Assembly (NCBI RefSeq): GCF_900445235.1
Contig: NZ_UFSM01000001.1
Location: 3,487,501-3,551,500, forward strand
Source of the DNA: Aminobacter aminovorans
GTDB taxonomy: Bacteria; Pseudomonadota; Alphaproteobacteria; Rhizobiales; Rhizobiaceae
Direction of reading: 5' to 3'
DNA: 64,000 nucleotides
Part shown: positions 27,143 through 36,192 of the stretch, piece after piece
Layout: every line of letters begins with the position of its first letter
Position numbering within the stretch: position 1 is the first letter of the stretch
Program-made: the position numbers and the translations under genes
The notes under the pieces: generated by a model
Told to the model about the DNA's origin: nothing
The model's input: the letters and a program-made list of their open reading frames with translations, nothing else
Database searches by the model: none

Positions 27143-28819
27143 ATGGCAAACGGCAACCAGCAGTTCTCCTTCCAGCATCCTCAGTCCTACTATTATCTCT
27201 GGCACCTTGCAGCGCTCGGCGTGATCGATGCCACCTTCGGGCCGCTGACCCCGGGCGGCGAGGTCGATTATTCCTCGCCGACCATCAACGGCACCGTCTG
27301 GGACGCCATCACCGAGGCTTTCCCCGCTGCAACGGCTCCCGCGACCGTCGCATTGATCGATGTCGGCGTCAGCCGCAGCCATCCCAATCTCAAGAGCCGG
27401 CTGGACGCGGTGAAGTCGATTGACCTGGTGAGCCATCCCTGTGGCGCAAAATACGTCGCTGCCCCCGCTGCCAGCCCCTACGACCCGGAGGTCAAGGCCG
27501 CCTTCTTCACCGGCATTTCCACCGCAGGGCTGGGCACACTCAACCTGACCGGGCCCGAGACAGCCTATCTCGGCAGCCTGATCGCCGAACTCTCGGCATC
27601 CGAAGGCGTGCTGCACACGCTGATCGAGGGTGACGAGACCTTCGGCAGTCACGGCACCGCCGTGGCCGGCCTCGTCGTCGGCGAACCCGCCGTAACCGTT
27701 GCGCCAAATCCGACGATTGCCCTGACCGATGTGCTGATCGCCGACGACGGCAGTGCCGCGCCGAACCCGAACCGCAACATGCTGCCCTATTTCGGCGTCG
27801 ACCCGCTGTCGCGGCTGATCTCGATCAGGACCGGCTTCGAGCAGCAGCCGGACCAGTTCATCGCCGCGTTCCTCTACGCCTTTGCCAATGGCGCCGACGT
27901 CATCCTGTTGCCACGCGGCATTCCGGACCCGGTGCGCAGCGTTCTGAACGCCAAGTCCGAGCTGTCGCAGGATCTCGACGACCGCGCCAACTGGGAGCGT
28001 GCCGACCTGTTCGCCCGTCTCGAGGAGGCGACGCCGCCGGCAAGCGAGATCAGGCCACACGCCGTCGGCAAGACCGGCAATCGCGAAATTGCCTGGAACA
28101 CCCTGGCCAAGCTGATTGTCGCCATCAGCCGAAAGGTGCCCGTCGTCTGCGCGGCCGGCAATGACGGCGAAAGCCAGCTGATCTACCCGGCCAATCTCGC
28201 GGCTGCCAACAACGGCATCGTTGCCGTCGGCGCGGTAACGCCGCATGGGTACCGCTCAGGCTACAGCAATTACGGCGCCAAGCTGACGCTTGTCGCTCCG
28301 TCGGACGATTTCGAGATCTACAACCGGCACCAGTTGCGCGTCGACCGCACCGACCCGATGGTCGAGCAGCACTACTACCATCCGGGCAAGGGCAAGGTCA
28401 TTCCGTACAGCCATTTCTCGCTGCTGACCACCGACTTGCCCGGCACGTTCGGTTACGCCGGCGGCTCCGATCCCTACTCGGCTATCCTGCCGCCGCTGGA
28501 TAACCAGGGCATCGGCGGCGGCTATTACACCACCTTCGGCGGAACTTCGGGGGCTGCGGCTCTTGTCGCCGGGGTAGCTGCCCTCACCGCACGCGCCCAC
28601 AAGGCGAGGCATGGTGCCGGGGCCAGGCTGGACGGCATGGCGTCCAAGGCCAACCTCATCGCTGCCTGCGATCAGAATGCCTCGGTCAAGCCAGGCTCGA
28701 CCCCGCTGACACAGGACCCGATGAATGCGGACAACGAACCGGCGAAGGGCAAGACGTACTTCTTCGGCGCCGGCCTGCTCGATGCCGGCAAGGCGGTCGC
28801 TGCAATACTCGCGCCCTGA
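27143..28819 (+). CDS. Leaderless subtilisin-type serine protease (S8)
   Basis: The 558-residue product (start MANGNQQFSF, GAGGGGAG upstream) carries the subtilase triad: Asp73 in VALIDVGVSRSHP, His170 in FGSHGTAVAGLVVG, Ser469 in GGTSGAAALVAG, with the oxyanion Asn340 in CAAGNDGES. No signal peptide or prodomain is seen, so it is probably cytoplasmic or needs a partner for export. A roughly 100-residue insertion separates Asp and His, and another 130 residues lie between Asn and Ser. It starts 11 bases after the PAP2 stop, pointing to co-transcription and a shared task. Substrate unknown. Confidence 0.85.
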   Translation: MANGNQQFSFQHPQSYYYLWHLAALGVIDATFGPLTPGGEVDYSSPTINGTVWDAITEAFPAATAPATVALIDVGVSRSHPNLKSRLDAVKSIDLVSHPCGAKYVAAPAASPYDPEVKAAFFTGISTAGLGTLNLTGPETAYLGSLIAELSASEGVLHTLIEGDETFGSHGTAVAGLVVGEPAVTVAPNPTIALTDVLIADDGSAAPNPNRNMLPYFGVDPLSRLISIRTGFEQQPDQFIAAFLYAFANGADVILLPRGIPDPVRSVLNAKSELSQDLDDRANWERADLFARLEEATPPASEIRPHAVGKTGNREIAWNTLAKLIVAISRKVPVVCAAGNDGESQLIYPANLAAANNGIVAVGAVTPHGYRSGYSNYGAKLTLVAPSDDFEIYNRHQLRVDRTDPMVEQHYYHPGKGKVIPYSHFSLLTTDLPGTFGYAGGSDPYSAILPPLDNQGIGGGYYTTFGGTSGAAALVAGVAALTARAHKARHGAGARLDGMASKANLIAACDQNASVKPGSTPLTQDPMNADNEPAKGKTYFFGAGLLDAGKAVAAILAP

Positions 28820-28913
28820 CCCGATCGCTTAGAACTCATGTCGGAATGCATGCTGGGGGGCATGGGCATTCCGGCGCTCAGGCGGCAAAGCCCATCCTCC
28901 CCTTTGCCCCTGT

Positions 28914-28942
28914 CCGCCCCGTCGGCACGACCGACGGGGCGG
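28914..28942. terminator. Terminator after the protease gene
   Basis: A perfect 12-bp stem CCGCCCCGTCGG/CCGACGGGGCGG with a five-base loop lies in the gap between the convergent protease and aminotransferase genes; a short T-rich run follows on the plus strand. Confidence 0.7.
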
Positions 28943-29051
28943 TTGCCTTTCCAGCAATTCCAGGAAAAGTGTTCAGCGGTTTTCCGTCCGGAATTGCGCA
29001 GGAACAAGAAGATCGAGGGCGTACGCCATTCGAAGAGAAAGCTGAAGCCCT

Positions 29052-30200
29052 CTATCGCAGCCAACGTTCCAGGCGATCCATCGACTCGATCATCTCGTCA
29101 TGGCTGCCGGCATAGGAAAACCGCATGAAACGGTGCCCTGCCAGCGGGTCGAAATCCCGGCCCGGCGTTGCCGCGACATGGGCCTCGGCGAGCATGCGGC
29201 TTGCAAACTCCATGCTGTCATTGGTCAGCCGCGAGACATCGCAGAAGGCGTAGAAGGCGCCGTCCATCGGGGCGGCGAAGCTGAAGCCCAGTTCCGGCAG
29301 CCTTCTGGCCAGCAATTCGCGATTCCAGGCGTAACGTGCCTTGATCACTTCGAGTTCGTCGGTGACGTTGAACGCCTCGATGGCCGCCACCTGCGACAGC
29401 TCGGGCGCCGAGATGTAAAGCGATTGCGCGATGCGCTCGACCGGCCGGACCAGCCGCTCCGGCAACACCATCCAGCCGATGCGCCAGCCAGTCATGCAGT
29501 AATATTTGGAAAACGAGTTGATGACGGTGACATCAAGGTCATAGGCGAGCGCCGTCACATCGGGCGCGCCATAGGCCAGCCTGTGATAGATCTCGTCGGA
29601 AATCACTGCGATGCCAAGTTCACGGGCGGTATCGACGAGTGCCTTGAGGTCGCCTGCCGGCACGACTGCACCGGTCGGATTGGCGGGGCTGGCGAACAGC
29701 ACGCCTGTCAGCGCCTTCTGTTCATGTGCCGCACGCAGGTGCTCGGCATGCAGATAGGCGGCGCCCTCCAGTTCGATCTCGACCACCTCGAGGCCGAGCG
29801 CCCCCATGATATTGCGATAGGCAGGATAACCGGGAGCCGCGATCGCCACGCGGTCGCCTGCATCGAACATCGCCAGGAAGGCGAGGTTGAACGCAGCGGA
29901 CGAGCCGGTAGTGACGGCGATTCGCGAAACCGGCACGTCGATGCGGTAATGTTCTGCATAGTGCGCCGAGATCGCCTTGCGCAGATCGGCAAGCCCGAGC
30001 GCGTCGGTGTAGCCGATACGGCCGTGCTTGAGCGCTGCGGCCGCGGCATCTCGCACCCGCTGCGGTGCCGGATCGGATGGCTGGCCGACGGCCATCGAAA
30101 TGACCGGGGCGCCCAACGCCTTGAGCCTGTTGGCTTCGGCCAGGATGTCCATCGCATGGAAGGGCTCGACCTCGCCGCGCCGTGAAATCGCAACCGCCAT
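29052..30200 (-). CDS. PLP-dependent aminotransferase, class I/II
   Basis: The 382-residue product belongs to the aspartate-aminotransferase fold I group: substrate/PLP region GRIGYTDALGLADLRKAISA, GSSAAFNLAFLAMFDAGD, the SPANPTGAVV motif with the PLP-contact Asn, the SDEIYHRLAYG motif with PLP Asp and Tyr, and the PLP-binding Lys in NSFSKYYCMTGWRIGW with the conserved Arg near the C-terminus. Specific amino-acid substrate cannot be read from sequence. It is convergent with the protease and divergent from the M48 gene. Confidence 0.9.
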   Translation of the reverse strand: MAVAISRRGEVEPFHAMDILAEANRLKALGAPVISMAVGQPSDPAPQRVRDAAAAALKHGRIGYTDALGLADLRKAISAHYAEHYRIDVPVSRIAVTTGSSAAFNLAFLAMFDAGDRVAIAAPGYPAYRNIMGALGLEVVEIELEGAAYLHAEHLRAAHEQKALTGVLFASPANPTGAVVPAGDLKALVDTARELGIAVISDEIYHRLAYGAPDVTALAYDLDVTVINSFSKYYCMTGWRIGWMVLPERLVRPVERIAQSLYISAPELSQVAAIEAFNVTDELEVIKARYAWNRELLARRLPELGFSFAAPMDGAFYAFCDVSRLTNDSMEFASRMLAEAHVAATPGRDFDPLAGHRFMRFSYAGSHDEMIESMDRLERWLR

Positions 30201-30336
30201 CTTCGTCCACTTTCTACTGTCGCCCGCCAGGCAATGTGCCGCACAAATGCCTGATTGATATGGGGATCACAAGTTGATGAGTTTTTTGAACCAACCTTTT
30301 CACAGCCCGACGGCTCGTTTACGAGTGTTCCCCGCC

Positions 30337-31737
30337 ATGCAGAGCATCACAAGTCTTTCGCGTTTCGTCGCAAGATCAACGCGCGCGGTCACCGCGCTTG
30401 CATTGTCGGCCGGGCTTGCTCTCGGCTCGACGGGAACTACGCATGCGCAGGGCGTGCCGATCGTCCGCGACGCCGAGATCGAGGCCCTGGTTCGCGAATA
30501 CGCCCGGCCGATCCTCAAGGCCGCAGGACTTGCCAACTCGAACATCAACATCGTGCTCGTCAACGACCCGGCGTTCAATGCCTTCGTCGCCGGGCGGCGC
30601 ATGTTCATCAACACCGGCGCATTGATGACCGCCGAGACGCCGAACGAGATCATCGGCGTCATCGCGCATGAGGCTGGTCACATCGCCGGCGGCCACCAGG
30701 AACGCCTGCGCGACCAGCTGGCGCGCGCCCAGACGATGGCGATCGTCGCCGCCCTGCTTGGCGCCGGTGCCATGGTCGCGGGTGCAGCGAGTGACGCAAA
30801 GGGCCTTGGTGCTGCGGGCGCCGGCGTCGTCGCCGGCGGTTCGGAAATGGCACGGCGCAGCCTGCTCGGCTACCAGCGCACGGAAGAAGTCACCGCCGAC
30901 CGTTCGGCGATCACCTATCTCAATGCCACCGGCCAGTCGGCGCAGGGCATGCTGAAGACATTCCAGCGCTTCCAGAACGCACTGTCGCTGTCGGGCGCGC
31001 GCGTCGATCCCTATCAGGTCAGCCACCCTATGCCGCGCGAGCGCATCGCCAATCTCGAGACGCTGGCCCGCGAAAGTCCGTATTTCGACAAGAAGGATTC
31101 CGAGGCGCTGCAGCAGCGCCACGACATGATGCGCGTCAAGATCGCCGCCTACACCCAAGGGCAGGCCGCCACCTCGAGGCTGCTGCGCGGCACCGACGGC
31201 CTCGCCTCGCGCTATGGCGACGCCCAATCGACCTATCTGTTCGGCGACCTGCGCTCGGCGCTGAGCAAGACCGACGCACTGATCAAGTCGCAGCCCAAGA
31301 ACGCCTATTTCCACGAATTGCGCGGCGACATACTGATGAAGTCGAACAAGCCTGCGCAGGCCGCGGAAGCCTATTCAACGGCGGTCAAGCTCGACCAGGC
31401 GAAATCCGGAATCCTGCCAATCCAGCTCGGCCAGACTTATCTTGCCATGGGCACGCCGGACGCGCTCAAGAAGGCTGTCGTCGAAATCCGCAAGGGCCTC
31501 GACCGCGACCGCGAGAACGCCTCGGGCTACCGCTACCTCGCTCAGGCCTACGGCATGCTCGGCGACGTCGCCGACGCCGATCTTGCCACCGCCGATGGCC
31601 ATTATTACAGCGGCGCCTACCAGGACGCCAAGATCTTCGCGATGCGAGCCCAGCAGAAGCTCAAGCCGGGTTCGCCGGGTTGGGTGCGCGCGCAGGACAT
31701 CATCAACTACAAAGCGCCAAGCAAGAAAAAGAAGTGA
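30337..31737 (+). CDS. Periplasmic M48 metalloprotease with TPRs (BepA-like)
   Basis: The 466-residue product has a signal peptide (RAVTALALSAGLALGSTG, cleavage near AQG), the zinc motif HEAGH at residues 111-115 with the third ligand Glu in EEVTADRSA near 183, a Gly/Ala-rich segment between them, and C-terminal TPRs (YFHELRGDILMKSNKPAQAA). This is the BepA/YfgC layout, which in E. coli assists or degrades outer-membrane proteins such as LptD. The start is uncertain: ATG 30277 is in frame 20 codons upstream with GGGAT before it, but 30337 gives the better signal peptide. Confidence 0.88.
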   Translation: MQSITSLSRFVARSTRAVTALALSAGLALGSTGTTHAQGVPIVRDAEIEALVREYARPILKAAGLANSNINIVLVNDPAFNAFVAGRRMFINTGALMTAETPNEIIGVIAHEAGHIAGGHQERLRDQLARAQTMAIVAALLGAGAMVAGAASDAKGLGAAGAGVVAGGSEMARRSLLGYQRTEEVTADRSAITYLNATGQSAQGMLKTFQRFQNALSLSGARVDPYQVSHPMPRERIANLETLARESPYFDKKDSEALQQRHDMMRVKIAAYTQGQAATSRLLRGTDGLASRYGDAQSTYLFGDLRSALSKTDALIKSQPKNAYFHELRGDILMKSNKPAQAAEAYSTAVKLDQAKSGILPIQLGQTYLAMGTPDALKKAVVEIRKGLDRDRENASGYRYLAQAYGMLGDVADADLATADGHYYSGAYQDAKIFAMRAQQKLKPGSPGWVRAQDIINYKAPSKKKK

Positions 31738-31763
31738 ACCTTCTTTCGATGGACAGCGACACA

Positions 31764-31805
31764 CACAGCGCCGCGCGTTCTCTGGACGCGCAAACGACGC
31801 TGTGA
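31764..31805 (+). terminator. Imperfect hairpin after the M48 gene
   Basis: CACAGCG pairs with CGCTGTG and an inner GCGCGT pairs with ACGCGC, starting about 27 bases after the stop. T content downstream is modest. Confidence 0.4.
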
Positions 31806-31818
31806 AACTTTAAACCTC

Positions 31819-31866
31819 ATGCATGCTCCTTTCCGAAAATCGTTTCAGATTTTCGGGGGCATGCAT
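31819..31866. repeat. Palindromic intergenic element
   Basis: An extended palindrome has outer ATGCATGC/GCATGCAT arms and an inner CCGAAAATC/GATTTTCGG stem with a six-base loop. It lies 30 bases before the DsbA-type gene. A related copy is seen at 47391-47425, with the same hairpin type followed by GGGCATGC. Such short palindromes are common in Rhizobiales chromosomes. Confidence 0.7.
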
Positions 31867-31895
31867 AAGCCGAAGCGGCTGGAGACCCAGGGACT

Positions 31896-32690
31896 ATGAA
31901 AAAAGCACTTCTTCTCGCCACGACCGGCATCGCTGTTGCCCTCGCCATGCTGGCCTTCGGCCTCGCCGGTTCGCCAAACGCCGCACATGCGGAAACAACG
32001 GCTGCCGCTACCCTCGACAAGAAGCAAGTCGAGACGATCGTACGCGACTATCTGCTCAACAACCCTGAACTGCTGCTCGAAATGCAGGGCGCGCTCGAAG
32101 CCAAGCAGAAGGAAGAGCAGCGCATCGCCAGCCTGAGCGTGATTAAGGACAACAAGGACGAGATTTTCAGCTCGAAGTTCGACGGCATCGTCGGCAATCC
32201 CAACGGCAAGATCACCATCGTCGAGTTCTACGACTACAATTGCGGTTACTGCAAACGCGCCCAGGCGGACATGAACGCGCTGACCAAGGCCAACCCCGAT
32301 CTGCGCTTCGTGCTCAAGGAATTCCCGATCCTTGGACCGGATTCGCAGAAGGCCCATGTCGTGTCGATGGCCTTCCGTAAGCTGATGCCGGAGAAGTACG
32401 GCGAGTTCCACGACAAGCTGATCGGCGGCGAAGGCCGCGCCGGCGAAGACAGCGCCATCAAGCTCGCGCTAGAGTTCGGCGCCGACGAAGCCAAACTGCG
32501 CGAGGCGATGAAGGACCCCGAGATCGGCGAAGCCTTCAACCGCACCTACGATCTTGCCAACAAGCTACAGATCAGCGGCACGCCATCCTATGTCGTCGGC
32601 AACGAGGTCGTCTTCGGCGCGCTCGGCCAGGACGTGCTGGCTGAAAAGATCGCCGCGGCAGCCGCCTGCCAGGCAAATTCCACCTGCTGA
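31896..32690 (+). CDS. DsbA family thiol:disulfide oxidoreductase (Com1-like)
   Basis: The 264-residue product has a signal peptide (ALLLATTGIAVALAMLAFGL, cleavage near AHA-ET), a short N-terminal helical domain with the LLNNPELLLEMQ pattern, and a thioredoxin-fold DsbA domain with the redox motif CGYC at residues 116-119 (FYDYNCGYCKRA) and the cis-Pro in SGTPSYVVGNEV. It catalyses disulfide formation or isomerisation in the periplasm. The palindromic element upstream separates it from the M48 protease; both act on envelope proteins. Confidence 0.9.
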   Translation: MKKALLLATTGIAVALAMLAFGLAGSPNAAHAETTAAATLDKKQVETIVRDYLLNNPELLLEMQGALEAKQKEEQRIASLSVIKDNKDEIFSSKFDGIVGNPNGKITIVEFYDYNCGYCKRAQADMNALTKANPDLRFVLKEFPILGPDSQKAHVVSMAFRKLMPEKYGEFHDKLIGGEGRAGEDSAIKLALEFGADEAKLREAMKDPEIGEAFNRTYDLANKLQISGTPSYVVGNEVVFGALGQDVLAEKIAAAAACQANSTC

Positions 32691-32821
32691 GCAAGCTTTG
32701 TTCAGCGCGAGCCGTTGTGGACAGCGCAAGAAGTCGCTTGCGCTCTTTCCGCGACGGCTTATGCCGATTATAGAGGGTCCGCCGCGCCAGAGAGGATCTG
32801 GCGGGTGGAAAGGTCTGTAAT

Positions 32822-33256
32822 TTGAAAACGGTTTACGTCCTCAACGGTCCGAACCTTAACATGCTGGGCAAACGCGAACCCGGCATTTATGGCGGCAAGA
32901 CCCTGGCCGACATCGAAGCCGACTGCCAGGCGGCAGCCGCATCGCTCGGACTTGCGATCGATTTCCGTCAATCGAACCATGAAGGCGTTCTGGTCGACTG
33001 GATTCACGAGGCGGGCGAAAAAGCCGCCGGCATCGTGCTCAATGCAGGCGCCTATACCCACACGTCGATCGCGCTGCAGGACGCCATTCGTGCCGTTTCG
33101 CCCTTGCCGGTCGCAGAGGTGCACCTTTCCAACATCCACGCCCGCGAGCCGTTCCGCCACAAATCGATGGTGGCACCGGTGGCCGTGGGCATGATCTGCG
33201 GCTTCGGGCCGCTCGGATACACGCTGGCGCTGCAGGCGCTGGCCGCCCGGCTCTGA
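32822..33256 (+). CDS. aroQ: Type II 3-dehydroquinate dehydratase
   Basis: Third step of the shikimate pathway, trans-dehydration by a dodecamer. The 144-residue product matches the family: [20 protein letters not shown] with the catalytic Arg/Tyr loop, [32 protein letters not shown] and [15 protein letters not shown], whose His is the acid catalyst. The start codon is TTG with AAAGG eight bases before. It leads the aroQ-accB-accC-aat operon; accB begins 30 bases after its stop. Confidence 0.95.
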   Translation: MKTVYVLNGPNLNMLGKREPGIYGGKTLADIEADCQAAAASLGLAIDFRQSNHEGVLVDWIHEAGEKAAGIVLNAGAYTHTSIALQDAIRAVSPLPVAEVHLSNIHAREPFRHKSMVAPVAVGMICGFGPLGYTLALQALAARL

Positions 33257-33285
33257 CCGGAAACAGGAAGAGAAAAGGCTAGAAA

Positions 33286-33747
33286 ATGGCGACGAAGAAG
33301 ACCGATGGTGTTGATCAGCAGCTCGTCCGCGACCTCGCAGGAATTCTGAACGATACCAACCTGACGGAGATCGAAGTCGAGCTCGGCGACCTTAAGGTGC
33401 GCGTGTCGCGCCAGGCAGCGGCTGCTGTCCAGACCTATGCAGCCCCAGCGCCTCTGGCGGTCGCAGCTGCTGCACCGGTTGCCGCTGCCGCTCCTGCTGC
33501 CGTCGACACCTCCAAGAACGCAGTGCCCTCGCCGATGGTCGGCACCGCCTATCTCGCGCCATCACCGGATGCCAAGCCGTTCATCGAGGTCGGCTCGGTG
33601 GTCAAGGAAGGCCAGACACTGCTGATCATCGAGGCGATGAAGACGATGAACCAGATTCCGTCGCCGCGCTCCGGCACGGTCAAGGCGATCCTCATCGAAG
33701 ACGCGCAGCCTGTCGAATACGGCATGCCGCTCGTCGTCGTCGAGTAA
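33286..33747 (+). CDS. accB: Biotin carboxyl carrier protein of acetyl-CoA carboxylase
   Basis: Carries biotin between the biotin carboxylase and carboxyltransferase in the first step of fatty-acid synthesis. The 153-residue product has an N-terminal helix-rich region ([18 protein letters not shown]), an Ala/Pro-rich linker ([14 protein letters not shown]) and a C-terminal biotinyl domain with the biotin Lys119 in EAMKTMNQI. It lies between aroQ and accC with short gaps, the usual Rhizobiales order. Confidence 0.97.
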   Translation: MATKKTDGVDQQLVRDLAGILNDTNLTEIEVELGDLKVRVSRQAAAAVQTYAAPAPLAVAAAAPVAAAAPAAVDTSKNAVPSPMVGTAYLAPSPDAKPFIEVGSVVKEGQTLLIIEAMKTMNQIPSPRSGTVKAILIEDAQPVEYGMPLVVVE

Positions 33748-33765
33748 GCCGGAAGGCTGCGCGCA

Positions 33766-35109
33766 ATGTTTCAGAAAATCCTGATCGCCAATCGCGGCGA
33801 AATCGCCCTCAGAGTGCTGCGCGCGGCCAAGGAGCTCGGCATCCAGACGGTCGCCGTTCACTCCACCGCCGACGCCGACGCCATGCATGTGCGCCTCGCC
33901 GACGAGAGCGTCTGCATCGGCCCGCCGCCGTCGCGCGACAGCTATCTCAACATCCACCAGATCGTCGCGGCCTGCGAGATCACAGGCGCCGACGCCGTCC
34001 ATCCGGGCTACGGCTTCCTGTCGGAGAACGCCAAGTTCGCCGACATCCTGGCGGCGCACAACATCACCTTCATCGGTCCCTCGGGCGACCACATCCGCAT
34101 CATGGGCGACAAGATCGAAGCCAAGCGCACCGCAAAGCGCCTGGGCATTCCGGTCGTGCCCGGTTCGGAAGGCGCCGTCAGCGACGAGAAGGAAGCCAAG
34201 CGTATCGCCGCCGAGATTGGCTATCCCGTCATCATCAAGGCGTCCGCCGGCGGCGGCGGCCGCGGCATGAAGGTGGCGCTCACCGAGGCCGATCTTGAAA
34301 TCGCACTCGCCACGGCGCGCTCCGAAGCCGGCGCCGCCTTCGGCGACGACGCCGTCTACATCGAAAAATACCTGCAGAAGCCGCGCCATATCGAAGTGCA
34401 GATCTTCGGCGACGGGGCCGGCAAGGGCGTGCATCTCGGCGAACGCGACTGCTCGCTGCAGCGCCGCCACCAGAAGGTCTGGGAAGAGGCCAATTCGCCC
34501 GCCCTCAACGCGGAAGAACGCTCGCGCATCGGCGACATCTGCGCCAACGCGGTGGCCAATCTCGGCTATTCCGGCGCCGGCACGATCGAGTTCCTCTACG
34601 AGAACGGCGAGTTCTATTTCATCGAGATGAACACCCGCCTTCAGGTCGAGCACACGATCACCGAAGCGATCACCGGCATCGACCTCGTGCATGAACAGAT
34701 CCGCGTCGCCTCGGGCGGCGGCCTGTCGGTCACCCAGAACGACATCCGCTTCCACGGTCACGCCATCGAGTGCCGCATCAATGCCGAGGACCCACGCACC
34801 TTCGTGCCCTCGCCCGGCACGATCACCCATTTCCACACGCCAGGCGGCTTGGGCATCCGTGTCGATTCGGGCGTCTATTCCGGCTACCGCATCCCGCCTT
34901 ACTACGACAGCCTGATCGGCAAGCTCATCGTGCATGGCCGCAACCGCGTCGAATGCATGATGCGTCTGCGGCGCGCGCTCGATGAATTCGTGGTAGATGG
35001 TATCAAGACGACGTTGCCGCTGTTCCGCGAGCTTGTCGGTAACCCCGACATCGCAAATGGCGACTACGACATCCACTGGCTGGAAAAACATCTCGCGAAA
35101 GGCGAGTAG
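33766..35109 (+). CDS. accC: Biotin carboxylase of acetyl-CoA carboxylase
   Basis: ATP-dependent carboxylation of biotin on AccB. The 447-residue product shows the N-terminal MFQKILIANRGEIALRVLRA, the ATP-grasp glycine loop KASAGGGGRGMKVA, the EKYLQKPRHIEVQIFGD region, the catalytic FIEMNTRLQVEHTITE and the C-terminal biotin carboxylase domain (HGHAIECRINAEDP). Length equals the family norm. Starts 18 bases after accB with AAGG upstream. Confidence 0.98.
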   Translation: MFQKILIANRGEIALRVLRAAKELGIQTVAVHSTADADAMHVRLADESVCIGPPPSRDSYLNIHQIVAACEITGADAVHPGYGFLSENAKFADILAAHNITFIGPSGDHIRIMGDKIEAKRTAKRLGIPVVPGSEGAVSDEKEAKRIAAEIGYPVIIKASAGGGGRGMKVALTEADLEIALATARSEAGAAFGDDAVYIEKYLQKPRHIEVQIFGDGAGKGVHLGERDCSLQRRHQKVWEEANSPALNAEERSRIGDICANAVANLGYSGAGTIEFLYENGEFYFIEMNTRLQVEHTITEAITGIDLVHEQIRVASGGGLSVTQNDIRFHGHAIECRINAEDPRTFVPSPGTITHFHTPGGLGIRVDSGVYSGYRIPPYYDSLIGKLIVHGRNRVECMMRLRRALDEFVVDGIKTTLPLFRELVGNPDIANGDYDIHWLEKHLAKGE

Positions 35110-35121
35110 AATGAGGGTCGC

Positions 35122-35739
35122 ATGACCCGACCTTATGCGCCCGGCTATGGCATACCCACGGACCTTCTTCTGAAGGCCTATGCGTCGGGCGTTTTTCCCA
35201 TGGCAGAAAGCGCGTCGGATCCGGAAGTCTTCTGGGTCCGGCCCGAGACGCGCGGCATCATCCCCTTCGACGGCTTTCATGTGCCGCACAGCCTCGCCAA
35301 GACGATCCGGCAAGGCCATTTCGAGATTCGCTTCGACAGCGACTTCGAAGGCGTCATCGACGCCTGCGCCGAACGGCGCGCAGGCCGTCTGTCGACCTGG
35401 ATCAACGCGCCGATCCGCGAGGCCTACACCCACCTTCATCGCGTCGGCAACGCTCACTCCGTCGAAGCCTGGCGCGACGGCGAACTGGTCGGCGGACTCT
35501 ACGGCGTGTCCCTGGGTCGCGCCTTCTTCGGCGAAAGCATGTTTTCGCGCGAAACCGACGCATCCAAGGTCTGCCTCGTCCACCTGGTGCAGCGGCTCCA
35601 GGAACGCGGGTTCCTGCTGCTCGACACGCAGTTCACCACCGATCACCTGAAGCGCTTCGGTGCTGTCGACGTACCGCGCGACAAGTACGAGAAGATGCTC
35701 GCCAAGGCGCTTATTGGCGAAGCCACGTTCATGCCCTGA
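35122..35739 (+). CDS. aat: Leucyl/phenylalanyl-tRNA-protein transferase
   Basis: Adds Leu or Phe to N-terminal Arg/Lys of proteins, creating N-degrons for ClpAPS. The 205-residue product has the family pattern [20 protein letters not shown] with [15 protein letters not shown], the active-site region [20 protein letters not shown] and [20 protein letters not shown], then [15 protein letters not shown]. It starts 12 bases after accC, so it is probably co-transcribed with it. Confidence 0.96.
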   Translation: MTRPYAPGYGIPTDLLLKAYASGVFPMAESASDPEVFWVRPETRGIIPFDGFHVPHSLAKTIRQGHFEIRFDSDFEGVIDACAERRAGRLSTWINAPIREAYTHLHRVGNAHSVEAWRDGELVGGLYGVSLGRAFFGESMFSRETDASKVCLVHLVQRLQERGFLLLDTQFTTDHLKRFGAVDVPRDKYEKMLAKALIGEATFMP

Positions 35740-35748
35740 GGGGCGCTG

Positions 35749-36123
35749 CTATCCCTTGGTCTTGCCGGCGTTCGCTATCGGCGTCTGGGCATGGAACATC
35801 ATCTTCCAGCCTTGCAGGCGATGCACATAACCGGTGCTCACCAGTGCCTGATACGGCTCGCCATTGTCGCGGATCGCCTTGGCCTCATAAGTCAGCATGA
35901 CGATGTCGCTGCCCGGCTCGACGATACCTTGCACCTTCATCTCGAGGTTGCGCCAGCGATGGGGCTTCGTCGCGGTTGCGGCGAGTTCGGCATTGCTCAT
36001 CACGCCGGACATTTCGGGAAATGCCACAAGGCATTCCCTGTCGGCGTTTTCGGCAAAGAACTTCTGGTCGCCGGTCCAGAACTCCCGTTCGAGCTCAAGC
36101 AGTTCGTCACGGTTGACGGTCAC
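35749..36123 (-). CDS. SnoaL/NTF2-like small protein (DUF4440 type)
   Basis: The 124-residue protein has a cone-shaped NTF2-like pattern: an N-terminal helix ELLELEREFWTGDQKFFAEN, a middle VAFPEMSGVMSNAEL region, then curved strands ending in GYVHRLQGWKMMFHAQTPI. Such domains serve as small enzymes or accessory domains; no catalytic pair can be assigned. It is convergent with aat, separated by only nine bases, and downstream of DUF2155. Confidence 0.7.
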   Translation of the reverse strand: MTVNRDELLELEREFWTGDQKFFAENADRECLVAFPEMSGVMSNAELAATATKPHRWRNLEMKVQGIVEPGSDIVMLTYEAKAIRDNGEPYQALVSTGYVHRLQGWKMMFHAQTPIANAGKTKG

Positions 36124-36192
36124 GGCACGATCCTCCGTTGGCGTTGCTCACGACGCCAAACGTCAGGGACCCGATGCGGTTCCGAAAAAGGA

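Noticed and set aside
33562..35646. Open frame opposite accB/accC/aat
   Set aside because: Runs antisense across three well-identified genes; no ribosome binding site or family similarity.
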